DNA of 33,232 nt from CAZCDS01 sp964497585 (lineage in GTDB: Bacteria > Desulfobacterota > Desulfomonilia > Desulfomonilales > Desulfomonilaceae). The stretch is from NCBI GenBank assembly GCA_964497585.1, contig CAZCDS010000072.1, forward strand, positions 1 through 33,232, read 5' to 3'. Below, one piece after another: positions 8,776 to 16,235 of the stretch. Under the pieces are notes generated by a model, which was given only the letters and a program-made list of their open reading frames with translations, was not told where the DNA came from and ran no database searches. Position 1 is the first letter of the stretch. Each line of letters opens with the position of its first letter. The translations under genes were made by a program, and so were the position numbers.

Positions 8776-9285
8776 ATGGTGCTTCTCCAAAAGATCTTGA
8801 GGTTTATTGATGGCATTAGCGAGTGGAGCGGTAGGATCTTCATCTGGCTAATAGTCCCTCTCACTTGTCTCATCGTTTACGAAGTTGTATCGAGGTACTT
8901 TTTCAGGGCACCCCACATCTGGGCGCCGGAGGTCACGCTGTTTCTTTTCGGGCCCCACTTCATGCTGGTGGCCGCGTATACGCTGCTACATCACGGGCAT
9001 GTGCGCATCGACTTGATATACAATCGCTTCTCTGCTCGGGTCAGGGGGAGCCTGGATGTATTCACGTATCTGATCTTTTTCTTCCCCTTTTGCACCGTCA
9101 TTCTCTGGGAAGGCTGGATCTATGCCGCTACTTCCTGGGCCCAGCATGAGACTAGCGGCTCGGCCGCTTTGCCGGTGGTCCCGTATGTCAAGATGGTAAT
9201 CCCGGTGACAGCGGCTCTACTCCTCTTGCAGGGGGCGGCCAACTTCATTCGCAGCATCCTGATCGTGGCCAAGGGAGAGGAATAA
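8776..9285 (+). CDS. dctQ: TRAP transporter small permease, DctQ family
   Basis: This is the small membrane subunit of the TRAP transporter. It has about four hydrophobic segments, starting with IFIWLIVPLTCLIVYEVVSR and ending with a segment before FIRSILIVAKGEE. The motif EVVSRYFFRAP, followed by WAPEVTLFLF, is typical of DctQ. The frame also opens at a GTG at 8770, but the AGGAGA at 8761-8766 is better spaced for ATG 8776 (169 residues). The stop TAA at 9283-9285 shares its last base with the dctM start, which implies coupled translation. Confidence 0.9.
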   Translation: MVLLQKILRFIDGISEWSGRIFIWLIVPLTCLIVYEVVSRYFFRAPHIWAPEVTLFLFGPHFMLVAAYTLLHHGHVRIDLIYNRFSARVRGSLDVFTYLIFFFPFCTVILWEGWIYAATSWAQHETSGSAALPVVPYVKMVIPVTAALLLLQGAANFIRSILIVAKGEE

Positions 9286-10616
9286 TGAGTCCGGAAGCTA
9301 TTACCATAGGGATGTTCCTGGGGCTAATGATTGGCCTTTTTATGGGCCACCCCTTGGCCTTCGTGTTGGGCGGCCTGGCGGTGATTTTCGGTTACTTCGG
9401 ATGGGGGGCCGACTCCTTCTATTTGTTCATAAACCGAATCTACGGCATCATGGATGGCTACATCCTGGTTGCCATCCCCCTTTTCATCTTCATGGCCCAA
9501 TTCCTGGACCAATCAGGGGTAGCCGAGGACCTCTTCGACACCATGCGCCACGTCTTCGGGCCGGTGAGAGGAGGCGTTGCCATAGCCGTCGTGGTGGTAT
9601 CCACCCTCTTCGGGGCTTGCACCGGCATAATCGGAGCCTCGGTGGTGACCATGGGCCTTTTGGCCATGCCGGTGATGATCAAATACGGCTACGATCATCG
9701 CTTGGCGTCGGGAGCGGTCTGCGCGGGTGGCACTCTAGGGATTCTCATCCCTCCCAGCATTATGCTCGTGATCATGTCTGACCAGTCCGGCGTGCCCGCC
9801 GTCAGTGTGGGTAAGCTATTCGCCGGAGCAGTAATCCCCGGACTGATCCTTTCAGCCCTGTACATCGTGTACATACTGATAAAATGCTTTTTCAGGCCCG
9901 ACTTAGGCCCCCCTCTCTCCCTGGAGGAGAGACAGGCGGTTTCCTGGGGAAAACTAACCGAAATGGTTTTCAAATCACTCATTCCCCCCATGATTCTCAT
10001 TCTGGGTGTCCTGGGATCCATCTTTCTGGGATGGGCCACGCCCACAGAGGCAGCCGGCGTGGGAGCCGCGTTGGCTTTCCTCATGATGGTAGTCTACGGC
10101 AAGTTTACCTGGCGGGGACTCTATAACGCGGTGGTCAACACCGCGCGGACAAATTGCATGGTGATCATCCTCCTCGTTGGTGCTAGCTGTTTCACCGGAG
10201 TTTTCATGGGTACCGGCGGCGGCGACGTGGTCAAGGAAATGATCCTGGGCATCGGTTTGGGCAAATGGGTCACCTTCATTGTGATGATGATCATCCTGTT
10301 CTTCCTTGGCATGTTTATTGACTGGATCGGCATCGTCCTCATTACTTTCCCGATTTTTCTGCCCATAGCCGCAGAGCTGGGATTTGACAAACTATGGTTC
10401 ATCGTGATCATGGCTGTGATGTTGCAGGACTCCTTTCTCACACCACCTTTCGGCTATGCCCTTTTCTATCTCAAAGGCGTAGCCCCACCGGAGGTGACCG
10501 CGGGAGAGATCTACTGGGGCGCCTTCCCCTTCTGGCGATTGATGGAGCTGGGCCTGATTATCTGTGTGTTATGGCCTGAAACCATTACCTGGCTTCCATC
10601 GGTGCTGGTAAAATAA
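9285..10616 (+). CDS. dctM: TRAP transporter large permease, DctM family
   Basis: This subunit carries the ion-coupled transport pathway. The 443-residue protein is hydrophobic throughout with about 12 predicted membrane segments. Family motifs include the N-terminal FLGLMIGLFMGHPLAFVLGG, the FGACTGIIGASVVTMG region, GTLGILIPPSIMLVIMSDQS in the middle, and FLGMFIDWIGIVLITFPIFLPI toward the C-terminus. It starts one base before the end of dctQ and closes the CoA-ligase/TRAP operon. No obvious terminator follows within 100 bases. Length and motifs are complete, so function is expected. Confidence 0.94.
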   Translation: MSPEAITIGMFLGLMIGLFMGHPLAFVLGGLAVIFGYFGWGADSFYLFINRIYGIMDGYILVAIPLFIFMAQFLDQSGVAEDLFDTMRHVFGPVRGGVAIAVVVVSTLFGACTGIIGASVVTMGLLAMPVMIKYGYDHRLASGAVCAGGTLGILIPPSIMLVIMSDQSGVPAVSVGKLFAGAVIPGLILSALYIVYILIKCFFRPDLGPPLSLEERQAVSWGKLTEMVFKSLIPPMILILGVLGSIFLGWATPTEAAGVGAALAFLMMVVYGKFTWRGLYNAVVNTARTNCMVIILLVGASCFTGVFMGTGGGDVVKEMILGIGLGKWVTFIVMMIILFFLGMFIDWIGIVLITFPIFLPIAAELGFDKLWFIVIMAVMLQDSFLTPPFGYALFYLKGVAPPEVTAGEIYWGAFPFWRLMELGLIICVLWPETITWLPSVLVK

Positions 10617-10881
10617 AGAGATTCCGACGGGTGAGTTGGAAGAGCCGATGCGGCAATTAATTACGCAGAGCCATTGGTGCGAACTGAGATTCTGTCAAAT
10701 AGATGAAGGATTAAAAAGCTCCTTGTGCATCGGAGAGATGACCCGGGATCCAAACCAAACCGTTCCAGTTTGCCGCCATCGCCAGATGGTCAAGGATACG
10801 AGATTCAAGGTGTCCGGAGGTGGAAATCGACAAAGCGACAGGCCACGGGAAGAAAAGGGACACCAGGAGAGAGGGTAACCA

Positions 10882-11712
10882 ATGGCGATTATAACCATTT
10901 CCAGGCAAGTCGGTGCTCTTGGCGACGTGATAGCCGCAATAGTTTCCAGAAAGCTGGGATTGGACCTGATCAGCCGCGAGAAAGTACATGAGCTGGCCCT
11001 GGACTGTGATCCGGACTACAGCGACGCGTGTGCGATCTATGAGTCGGAGCACGGCCCAAACTTCCTCGAGCGGATCTTCTTTGATCGGCCGTCCTATACC
11101 AGCCTCTTTGAAGCCCTTACCTACGAAGTGGCCAGCCGCGGCAGTGTGGTCATTATCGGCAGGGGATCTCAGGTCGTCCTGCGGGACGTTCCCGGAGTTT
11201 TCAGGGCTCGGATCGTCGCGCCTACCGACAAAAGAGTCGAGAGACTGATGGAGCGGTTCCAGGTCACCAGGGACGAGGCCTGGGACTACGTCCGAAAATA
11301 CGATCACGAGCGGAGAAACCTTATAACGACCATTTTTGACCGCGACCCGAGAGACTGGGGACTGTACGATCTGATTTTGAACACCGATCATTTCGACGCC
11401 GGGCCTGCCGCGGAGGTTCTCATCGCCGCTGTGGGGAGAATGGTCCAGCCAAGGGATGAACGGACCCTGAGCGAGAAGCTCAGAAACATGGCCATGGCCA
11501 AGAGAGTAGAAACGCTGATCAGAAGAAGGGTGACCGCCGTCATTGCTAGAGACGTCGAAGTGGGTGTGGAAACAGGCGGTGTGGCAACGATTTCCGGGCG
11601 CATCGCAACCAGGGAGGACAAGGAGCGGGCGGGGGAAATCGCCGCCCAGTACCCGGGGATAACCAGAGTCCAGAACGACCTCAGGATTACCCAGCTTTCC
11701 TTCGGTTCATAG
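10882..11712 (+). CDS. Cytidylate-kinase-like protein with C-terminal BON domain
   Basis: The N-terminal part (about 1-190) begins MAIITISRQVGALGDVIA and continues with a helix-rich region containing VVIIGRGSQVVL (89-100). This is the pattern of the cytidylate-kinase-like family (Pfam Cytidylate_kin2). The canonical GxxxxGK phosphate loop is not evident: the segment is SRQVGALGDVIA with no lysine, so kinase activity is uncertain. Residues about 205-272 (VETLIRRRVTAVIARDVEVG, then GRI...ERAGEIAAQYPGITRVQNDL) look like a BON domain, a fold usually linked to lipid or ligand binding. The ATG at 10882 has an AGGAGAG site. The gene lies 265 bases after dctM and is probably a separate unit. Its role is unknown. 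Confidence 0.75.
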   Translation: MAIITISRQVGALGDVIAAIVSRKLGLDLISREKVHELALDCDPDYSDACAIYESEHGPNFLERIFFDRPSYTSLFEALTYEVASRGSVVIIGRGSQVVLRDVPGVFRARIVAPTDKRVERLMERFQVTRDEAWDYVRKYDHERRNLITTIFDRDPRDWGLYDLILNTDHFDAGPAAEVLIAAVGRMVQPRDERTLSEKLRNMAMAKRVETLIRRRVTAVIARDVEVGVETGGVATISGRIATREDKERAGEIAAQYPGITRVQNDLRITQLSFGS

Positions 11713-12558
11713 AGACAGAGATGGCCAACACCTTTCAGGTTGAGTTCAACGTCAGCGGACACGGGAATCGATAAGGGATTGAGTAAGAAAGAGTCTGAGA
11801 CACTTGGTCTAAGCGTTTAATGATCTTGATGTTCTATGATGAGCGCGCAGGGGGGACCAAGTCCTGATGGCGAGCGCTCACGCCTCTAGCTATCTATAGG
11901 ACCGACCTTTCTCAGCATCAGACCCTCGACCACTTACCCCGATTTAGGTGTCCATTGGTGTCCATATTGGTGGCTAATAGCGGTATGTCTCGGTAATACT
12001 TGATGGTAATGGAAGGCGAGGCAGCTCCCTGATATCATTATCAAAGAACGGCCTCGGTAGTAAGTGGTAGCGGTGGGTGAAAAGGCCCTTTTTCTGCACT
12101 CATAACCCAAAGGTCGGAGGTTCAAATCCTCCCCGGACAATTCAGGTGACTCGCCCAGGATTGAGGATCCTTCCACTTCTTCGTCCTCTACCCGGCCTTC
12201 TTGTTCGGTTTGCTCCGCCATGACGATTACCTCCCTGGTCTCTGATACTTTGCGTCCCCTGATCGTTCAGATGCGCATGGGTCCGAAATGGTTCGGTTCG
12301 GCAACGGATCTTCTCCGTAGAAGCGGCCGCGTGGATCGGACCACTCCTCGTCGGGTGGAACAGGAAACGCGTGCAGGAGATGGGGCCTTTGGCCTTGAGC
12401 TTGGCGACAATTGCCTTGACACGAACCCCGTCCTGTAGTCTAATATTCGCCAGTAATTTCAAAATATTCTTGATGTTGTCGCTTGAGACCTGATCCTCCG
12501 CCTTCTTTGCGGAGGGGAGAGTGAGGGTTAAGCCTTGCTGTTCTCTTGGGGGTGTCCT
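11713..12558. other. Gene-poor spacer with tRNA-fMet fragment and decayed minus-strand ORFs
   Basis: Between the kinase-like gene and the barrel protein I see no intact gene. On the minus strand from about 12500 down to 12226 two overlapping frames look protein-like. One contains VSSDNIKNILKLLANIRLQD then VKAIVAKLKAK. The other contains FPVPPDEEWSDPRGRFYGED and stops at TAA (12236-12234). This suggests one gene broken by a frameshift. A GGGAGGT site then precedes ATG 12221 (MAEQTEQEGRVEDEEVEGSS), whose frame runs into antisense tRNA sequence (GEDLNLRPLGYE). A 7-bp hairpin (12495-12501 with 12509-12515) lies upstream of the barrel gene. Confidence 0.45.
12099..12134 (+). pseudogene. 36-bp exact copy of the tRNA-fMet 3' half
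   Basis: The 36 bases are identical to 146-181 of the intact initiator tRNA, from the anticodon loop through the T arm. They are in the same orientation and 11.95 kb downstream. Identity stops abruptly on both sides: no 5' half and no acceptor end or CCA. Such 3'-half copies are classic leftovers of site-specific recombination at tRNA genes. The antisense reading gives the peptide GEDLNLRPLGYE, which often appears in spurious predicted proteins. Confidence 0.85.
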
Positions 12559-13980
12559 ATGGATACCTGGAGTCGTAAGCCGAGGCTGTTCGCTTTTTCT
12601 GTAGCATTTCTTCTCGCCTGCGCGTTGATCACTTCCGCCGGGGCACAGGGGGTCCCGGCAGGAGCGGGGCTCGATCTCGCTCCGACGAATCCCTTCGGTA
12701 TGCCGGGAACCACCGCGGGGTTGCCCCAGGGATCGAATTCCCTCTATCTGAACAGCGGAATGTTCAGCGACGTCCTTCCCCGCATTTCCAACCTGGAGAT
12801 CGGGTATCTGTACCAATTCGGCAACAGGATCAACACGGGTCGCCTCAGTCTCGACTATGTGCTTCCTGCAAACGTTAGCGGTGATCAGGCTTTCTTTGGA
12901 GAGGCGCACGCGGAGTTCACCAATTTCTGGAAAACAATTTCCTCGATCTGGCGTCGAGTGGAGACTAGCCCACCGGCCTTCACTACTATTACGACTACGC
13001 GAAGCGGCTTCAATGAGCGAACGGACCTCTCCATCGGGGGTGGGTATCGCAAGCTCTTGAGCCCGAGTCTGATGCTCGGCGTCAATGGCTTCTACGACAC
13101 GACAAGGCTGGGGAGCCGATGGTACGGCTCAGGGGGACTGGGCTTTGAGATGGCTGCTCTCGGCGCTGGCAACGACCTTATAGAACTGATATTCAATTAT
13201 TACGGGGACATCTTCCAGGGACGGAACGGCATCATCAATGCGTTCAGGAATGGACCGGGGAATTTTGACGTATCAGCCCGCTACTCGGTCGAGTTGGGTG
13301 AGTACGGGGCTGATCTGAGGCTCAAGGCGACGGCATACCAGTTCGACATCGGAACAAAGCGATACGGCTGGAACACAGAGGCCGAGGTACGCACCCGGAA
13401 CGGCATGTTCAGCGCGAAGGCGGGGACCGGCCACGATCCGGTGAACGGCTGGTACCATACGGTGGGCGGTTTCGTGAACGTGGGCTTGGATTTCTCCAAT
13501 TTGTTGAACGGTGAGAGCCCATTCGGGATGCCTGAACCGATCTTCAGAAGTCCGCGTAATCTGAGGAGACTGCTCACACAAAAGGTGGACAGGAACTATA
13601 TGAGTCCACCGTCAACAAAGACCCTATCGCGAAAAGAAGCATGCGGACCATGCACTGGATACGCAATCTATGGCCCCCGCCAAATCACTACTGGCGTCCC
13701 GATTGATACTAGCCCGACGTTGTTTGGAGCTGTGGTACCTCTCAATGCAACGATGACATGGTGCAACATTGCGAAAGACGCAACGATCAATCCATGGATT
13801 GCAAACGGGACTGTGGGACTTTATTACCAACAGCTTCATGTTCGTGCCGGGGCCGGTTCTGCGCCCATATTCTCTACAGGTGTACTCGTCCTCACTTCTT
13901 CGGTCGGATTCGCGCCCGTTCCACCCTCAGACCCTATCCTCATTGGTGATCGTGGGTACATATGCTTCGAGTTCGATTAA
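12559..13980 (+). CDS. Inverse-autotransporter (intimin/invasin-type) beta-barrel protein with short C-terminal passenger
   Basis: This is an outer-membrane protein. From ATG 12559 (the frame also opens at a TTG at 12535) it has a signal peptide with cleavage near SAGA-Q at 29-30. Residues about 75-345 form the IAT beta domain: RTDLSIGGGYRKLLSPSLML followed by GVNGFYDTTR, WYGSGGLGFEMAA, NYYGDIFQGRNG, RYSVELGEYGADLRLKATAY and the closing RRLLTQKVDRNY. Alternating hydrophobic strands are visible. In intimin and invasin this barrel exports the C-terminal passenger to the cell surface. Here the passenger is only about 125 residues with four cysteines (C362, C365, C402, C469) and matches nothing I know. 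The periplasmic LysM domain common in the family is absent. Function could be adhesion or surface display. Confidence 0.8.
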   Translation: MDTWSRKPRLFAFSVAFLLACALITSAGAQGVPAGAGLDLAPTNPFGMPGTTAGLPQGSNSLYLNSGMFSDVLPRISNLEIGYLYQFGNRINTGRLSLDYVLPANVSGDQAFFGEAHAEFTNFWKTISSIWRRVETSPPAFTTITTTRSGFNERTDLSIGGGYRKLLSPSLMLGVNGFYDTTRLGSRWYGSGGLGFEMAALGAGNDLIELIFNYYGDIFQGRNGIINAFRNGPGNFDVSARYSVELGEYGADLRLKATAYQFDIGTKRYGWNTEAEVRTRNGMFSAKAGTGHDPVNGWYHTVGGFVNVGLDFSNLLNGESPFGMPEPIFRSPRNLRRLLTQKVDRNYMSPPSTKTLSRKEACGPCTGYAIYGPRQITTGVPIDTSPTLFGAVVPLNATMTWCNIAKDATINPWIANGTVGLYYQQLHVRAGAGSAPIFSTGVLVLTSSVGFAPVPPSDPILIGDRGYICFEFD

Positions 13981-14625
13981 TGCACTCTCCCAGCCGCTTC
14001 ATCCTTCGATGGGGCGGCTCTTGCTCATAAAGCCGGAGAGTTTTGAATATAAAATTCATTACTTATCGCATTTCTCGACTTGTCAACGGGCGACTCCGCC
14101 TTACGGCAAACCCGTTGGCTGTAAAGCGACGGCTCGACTCATATCCATTTCCGCCTTCAATCATCCTCACCCGGATGTTGGGGGATTTTTTTGCCTTTTC
14201 GGGGATTCGCGCACCTCACAAAATGGCAGGATGAATTGCGTGTGATGGCAGGGCCTTGAGAGGCTGGCAGGCCCTGTCGAGGAGGAACACGGAAGGCGTA
14301 GCGTCCTTGCCGGGTGGTGGCCTCAAACACGCTGCCAAAAAGGGGGTTGGAAGAACAAGCGGCCGAGATCGAGGGTCTTTTCGAGGTTAACGAGCCGCAG
14401 TCGATCACCGATTGACAAGGTGGCCATTTCCCTTTTTTTCCAATCCCTTGCAGATCTGACGGAATCGCAAGGCAGGCGATTACGCGAGGAACCGAAAAAT
14501 TCTCGTTTTCGTCACTCGGCCTTCCGTGGCCTGCACTCAGTGCATAGATTATTTCTATAATGCGATAGTGAATTCGCAGGGGTCAAGGGAGGGTACCTTA
14601 ATCTGCGTGAGAAAAGGAGAGGAAA
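13981..14625. other. Gene-free spacer upstream of the selenoprotein gene
   Basis: No gene is supported here. CTCTCC (13985-13990) and GGAGAG (14035-14040, followed by TTTT) enclose an inner AGCCGC/GCGGCT stem, a possible terminator of the barrel gene. CAACGGG (14084-14090) pairs with CCCGTTG (14111-14117). Around 14112-14159 the sequence resembles a degraded tRNA-Tyr (loop CTGTAAA with anticodon GTA at 14121-14123, a T-loop-like CTCGACT, an end CCGCCTTCA). It does not fold well enough to call. A weak hairpin with a run of seven T residues lies at 14163-14192. Confidence 0.45.
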
Positions 14626-15093
14626 ATGGGCAACGTTGTGCACACTTCAGTGAGCAGGATCGTCCGTGAGGAGGGACCTACAAGGAAGGCCGTCATCAAG
14701 GGATTTTCCGGAGAAGTCTTTTACGGCGTTCACGGTGGGATCAAGGAATTCTATAAGCTGGAGCCGAAAAAGGAGCACCCCGCGACCCTGGATCACATGA
14801 TCACTGCCATTGCCGCTTGAATGCTGGGAACACTGGCCAGGTTTCTGGCCGAAAAGCATATCACCACCGATGAGGAGACGTATTGGGCGGACGTTGAGGG
14901 CGACATAGAAGACGTCGACAACGTGCTCAAGATTACCCAAATTCGGGTCAACTATACGATCAAGGTTCCTCGCGGGAAGGTCGAAGACGCCAAAGATGCC
15001 TTGGCTTCGTACATAACCTTCTGCCCGGGTGCGCAGAGCGTAATTGGCTGTATTGACATTCAAGACACCGCGGATATCCAGGAAATTGACTGA
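14626..15093 (+). CDS. OsmC-like selenoprotein (Sec at residue 65 encoded by TGA 14818-14820)
   Basis: The OsmC/Ohr family reduces hydroperoxides with a pair of thiol residues. The frame from ATG 14626 (AAGGAG site) reads 64 residues ending HPATLDHMITAIAA, meets TGA at 14818-14820, then continues in frame with MLGTLARFLAEK to a TGA at 15091-15093. Together the halves make one OsmC-like protein of 155 residues. The TGA falls exactly where the family has its peroxidatic cysteine (motif A-A-C at the start of the central helix). The second reactive cysteine is kept at C133 in FCPGAQS, giving a Sec65/Cys133 pair. A hairpin suited to a bacterial SECIS lies just downstream. OsmC-like selenoproteins have, as I recall, been reported from marine metagenomes. 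A decayed Cys-to-stop gene is the alternative, but the precise position and hairpin argue against it. Confidence 0.85.
14835..14850 (+). promoter_or_regulatory. Putative bacterial SECIS element
   Basis: GGCCAG (14835-14840) pairs perfectly with CTGGCC (14845-14850) around a 4-base loop GTTT. The loop begins with G, as bacterial SECIS elements require for SelB binding. It lies 20 bases after the TGA, inside the usual spacing window. The hairpin is within the coding sequence, as expected in bacteria. Confidence 0.75.
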
Positions 15094-15212
15094 AAGACCT
15101 GTTGGAGCGAGCACTTAATGCAACATGCTCCATTCACGGGGCACGTCTCCTGGACCCTGCGTTGCAACCCTTTCAGAGCCCCGCTCGAGCTGCCACGGCC
15201 AGTGCACAAATA

Positions 15213-15238
15213 AGCGAAGAAGAATGGCCTTCTTCGCT
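15213..15238 (+). terminator. Strong hairpin after the selenoprotein gene
   Basis: AGCGAAGAAG (15213-15222) and CTTCTTCGCT (15229-15238) form a perfect 10-bp stem with a 6-base loop AATGGC. It lies 120 bases after the stop. No T-run follows, so it may stabilise the mRNA end or act as a factor-dependent terminator rather than an intrinsic one. Confidence 0.5.
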
Positions 15239-15392
15239 CGGCGATTGGGTCGGGCAGCTTCTTCAGCAGGGTGGTCAACGTCAGGTCTGATGATTACATT
15301 GAATCATGAGGAGTATGCCGGCTCCGTGGAATCTCCGACAGAAACGAACCGCCGGAAACTTGGCGTCCAACCAAAGTACCGAGGTCGTGCTC

Positions 15393-15578
15393 ATGTTCCA
15401 ACCGCTGATAAAAGACGATAAGTGTACACGCTGCCGAGAATGCGCGAACATATGCCCAAAAGACGTGCTGGAGGCTGAAAACGGGGATATCCGGGTGGCC
15501 GATCCCCGTTTCTGTACAGGGTGCGAAGCGTGCGAGGCGGTTTGCCCCGAGCATGCCATCCAGGTCGAGGAAACCTAG
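15393..15578 (+). CDS. Small 2[4Fe-4S] ferredoxin
   Basis: This is a 61-residue clostridial-type ferredoxin, a soluble low-potential electron carrier. Two complete cluster motifs are present: C-T-R-C-R-E-C-A-N-I-C-P after KDDK, and C-T-G-C-E-A-C-E-A-V-C-P near the C-terminus. Both end in Cys-Pro as in standard ferredoxins. I chose ATG 15393 because it gives the normal ferredoxin N-terminus (MFQPLIKDDK) and has GAGG eight bases upstream. The frame is open back to 15306 but that extension looks non-coding. The gene lies between the OsmC-like selenoprotein and a cupin on the same strand. A link to redox defence is possible but not shown. Confidence 0.82.
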   Translation: MFQPLIKDDKCTRCRECANICPKDVLEAENGDIRVADPRFCTGCEACEAVCPEHAIQVEET

Positions 15579-15617
15579 GAGCGAGTCATCTCGAATCGAC
15601 AAAAAGGTTAGCGTTAC

Positions 15618-15632
15618 GCCCCGAATCGGGGC
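15618..15632 (+). promoter_or_regulatory. Short perfect hairpin upstream of the cupin gene
   Basis: GCCCCG (15618-15623) pairs with CGGGGC (15627-15632) around the loop AAT, between the ferredoxin stop and the cupin Shine-Dalgarno. No T-run follows. It may shape translation or mRNA stability of the cupin. Confidence 0.4.
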
Positions 15633-15649
15633 CTAGAAAGGAAAACCCC

Positions 15650-15997
15650 GTGAGCGAACGGACGCTTATTAAGAATATTCCCTTTTCGGAAGTACTATCG
15701 CTGGTGGACCTCGTCGAATACCGAGAAGGCCAGGTGGTCAGTCGGACCTTTGCACAGAACAAAGCCGTGAGCCTGACCCTCTTCGCGTTCCCGGAAGGAG
15801 AGGGCCTGAGCACGCATACGGCGAACGGTGATGCGTTCGTTCAAATCCTCGACGGTGAAGCGAAGATCACGATCGGTGGGAAGGCTGTCATGGCCAAAAG
15901 GGGTGAGGTCGTCGTCATGCCCGCGAACGTTCCCCACTCCCTGAGCGCGCCGACACGGTTCAAAATGCTGCTCGTAGTGGTAAAGGGAGCGGAATAG
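15650..15997 (+). CDS. Small cupin-domain protein
   Basis: This is a single-domain cupin of 115 residues. Two cupin motifs can be seen: the first around GEGLSTHTANGDAFVQILDG, where the usual metal-binding G-x5-HxH-x3-4-E is reduced to a single clear His (T-H-T), and the second around KRGEVVVMPANVPHSLSA with its conserved Pro and His. Partial loss of metal ligands makes enzymatic activity uncertain. Many small cupins of this type are sensors or accessory proteins. I chose GTG 15650 because AAAGGA precedes it at proper spacing and the product starts as a typical cupin. The earlier open frame (from 15521) overlaps the ferredoxin gene. The gene follows the ferredoxin by 72 bases. Confidence 0.75.
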   Translation: MSERTLIKNIPFSEVLSLVDLVEYREGQVVSRTFAQNKAVSLTLFAFPEGEGLSTHTANGDAFVQILDGEAKITIGGKAVMAKRGEVVVMPANVPHSLSAPTRFKMLLVVVKGAE

Positions 15998-16025
15998 GGG
16001 TTGGAAGGAGGAGGGGACAATTCGG

Positions 16026-16052
16026 GGGAGAGCCCTCATGTAAAGGGCTCCC
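16026..16052. terminator. Hairpin between convergent cupin and phoU genes
   Basis: A nine-base-pair stem with a two-base bulge is formed by GGGAG and CCCT (16026-16036) with AGGGCTCCC (16044-16052). It sits 29 bases after the cupin stop. No T-run is present, so intrinsic termination is uncertain. Confidence 0.4.
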
Positions 16053-16235
16053 GTCTCAGCTCCGGACGCGGTACTTCGCTAATCCGTTTCACAACAACGG
16101 TCTCAAATTGTGCGCCGGTGACAGGCCGCCAGTACCCCAATTCCGAACGGGATCGACCAGACCTCCCCCTTCGGCGCACGCCGGACCGGAGTCGAGGGCA
16201 GACGCCGGATTACTTCTCTAGAAAGCGAGTGGGTA

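Noticed and set aside
7741..8790. Long minus-strand frame (349 codons) opposite dctP
   Set aside because: It is a shadow frame produced by the strong codon bias of dctP, whose family motifs, signal peptide and ribosome binding site are clear on the plus strand.
10636..10878. Plus-strand frame of 80 codons between dctM and the kinase-like gene
   Set aside because: It lacks a convincing ribosome binding site and has low-complexity, non-protein-like composition.
11934..12221. Minus-strand frame of 95 codons containing GEDLNLRPLGYE
   Set aside because: That peptide is the antisense translation of the tRNA-fMet T arm and anticodon arm, a known source of spurious proteins. Only the first 30 codons could be real sequence, as a truncated gene.
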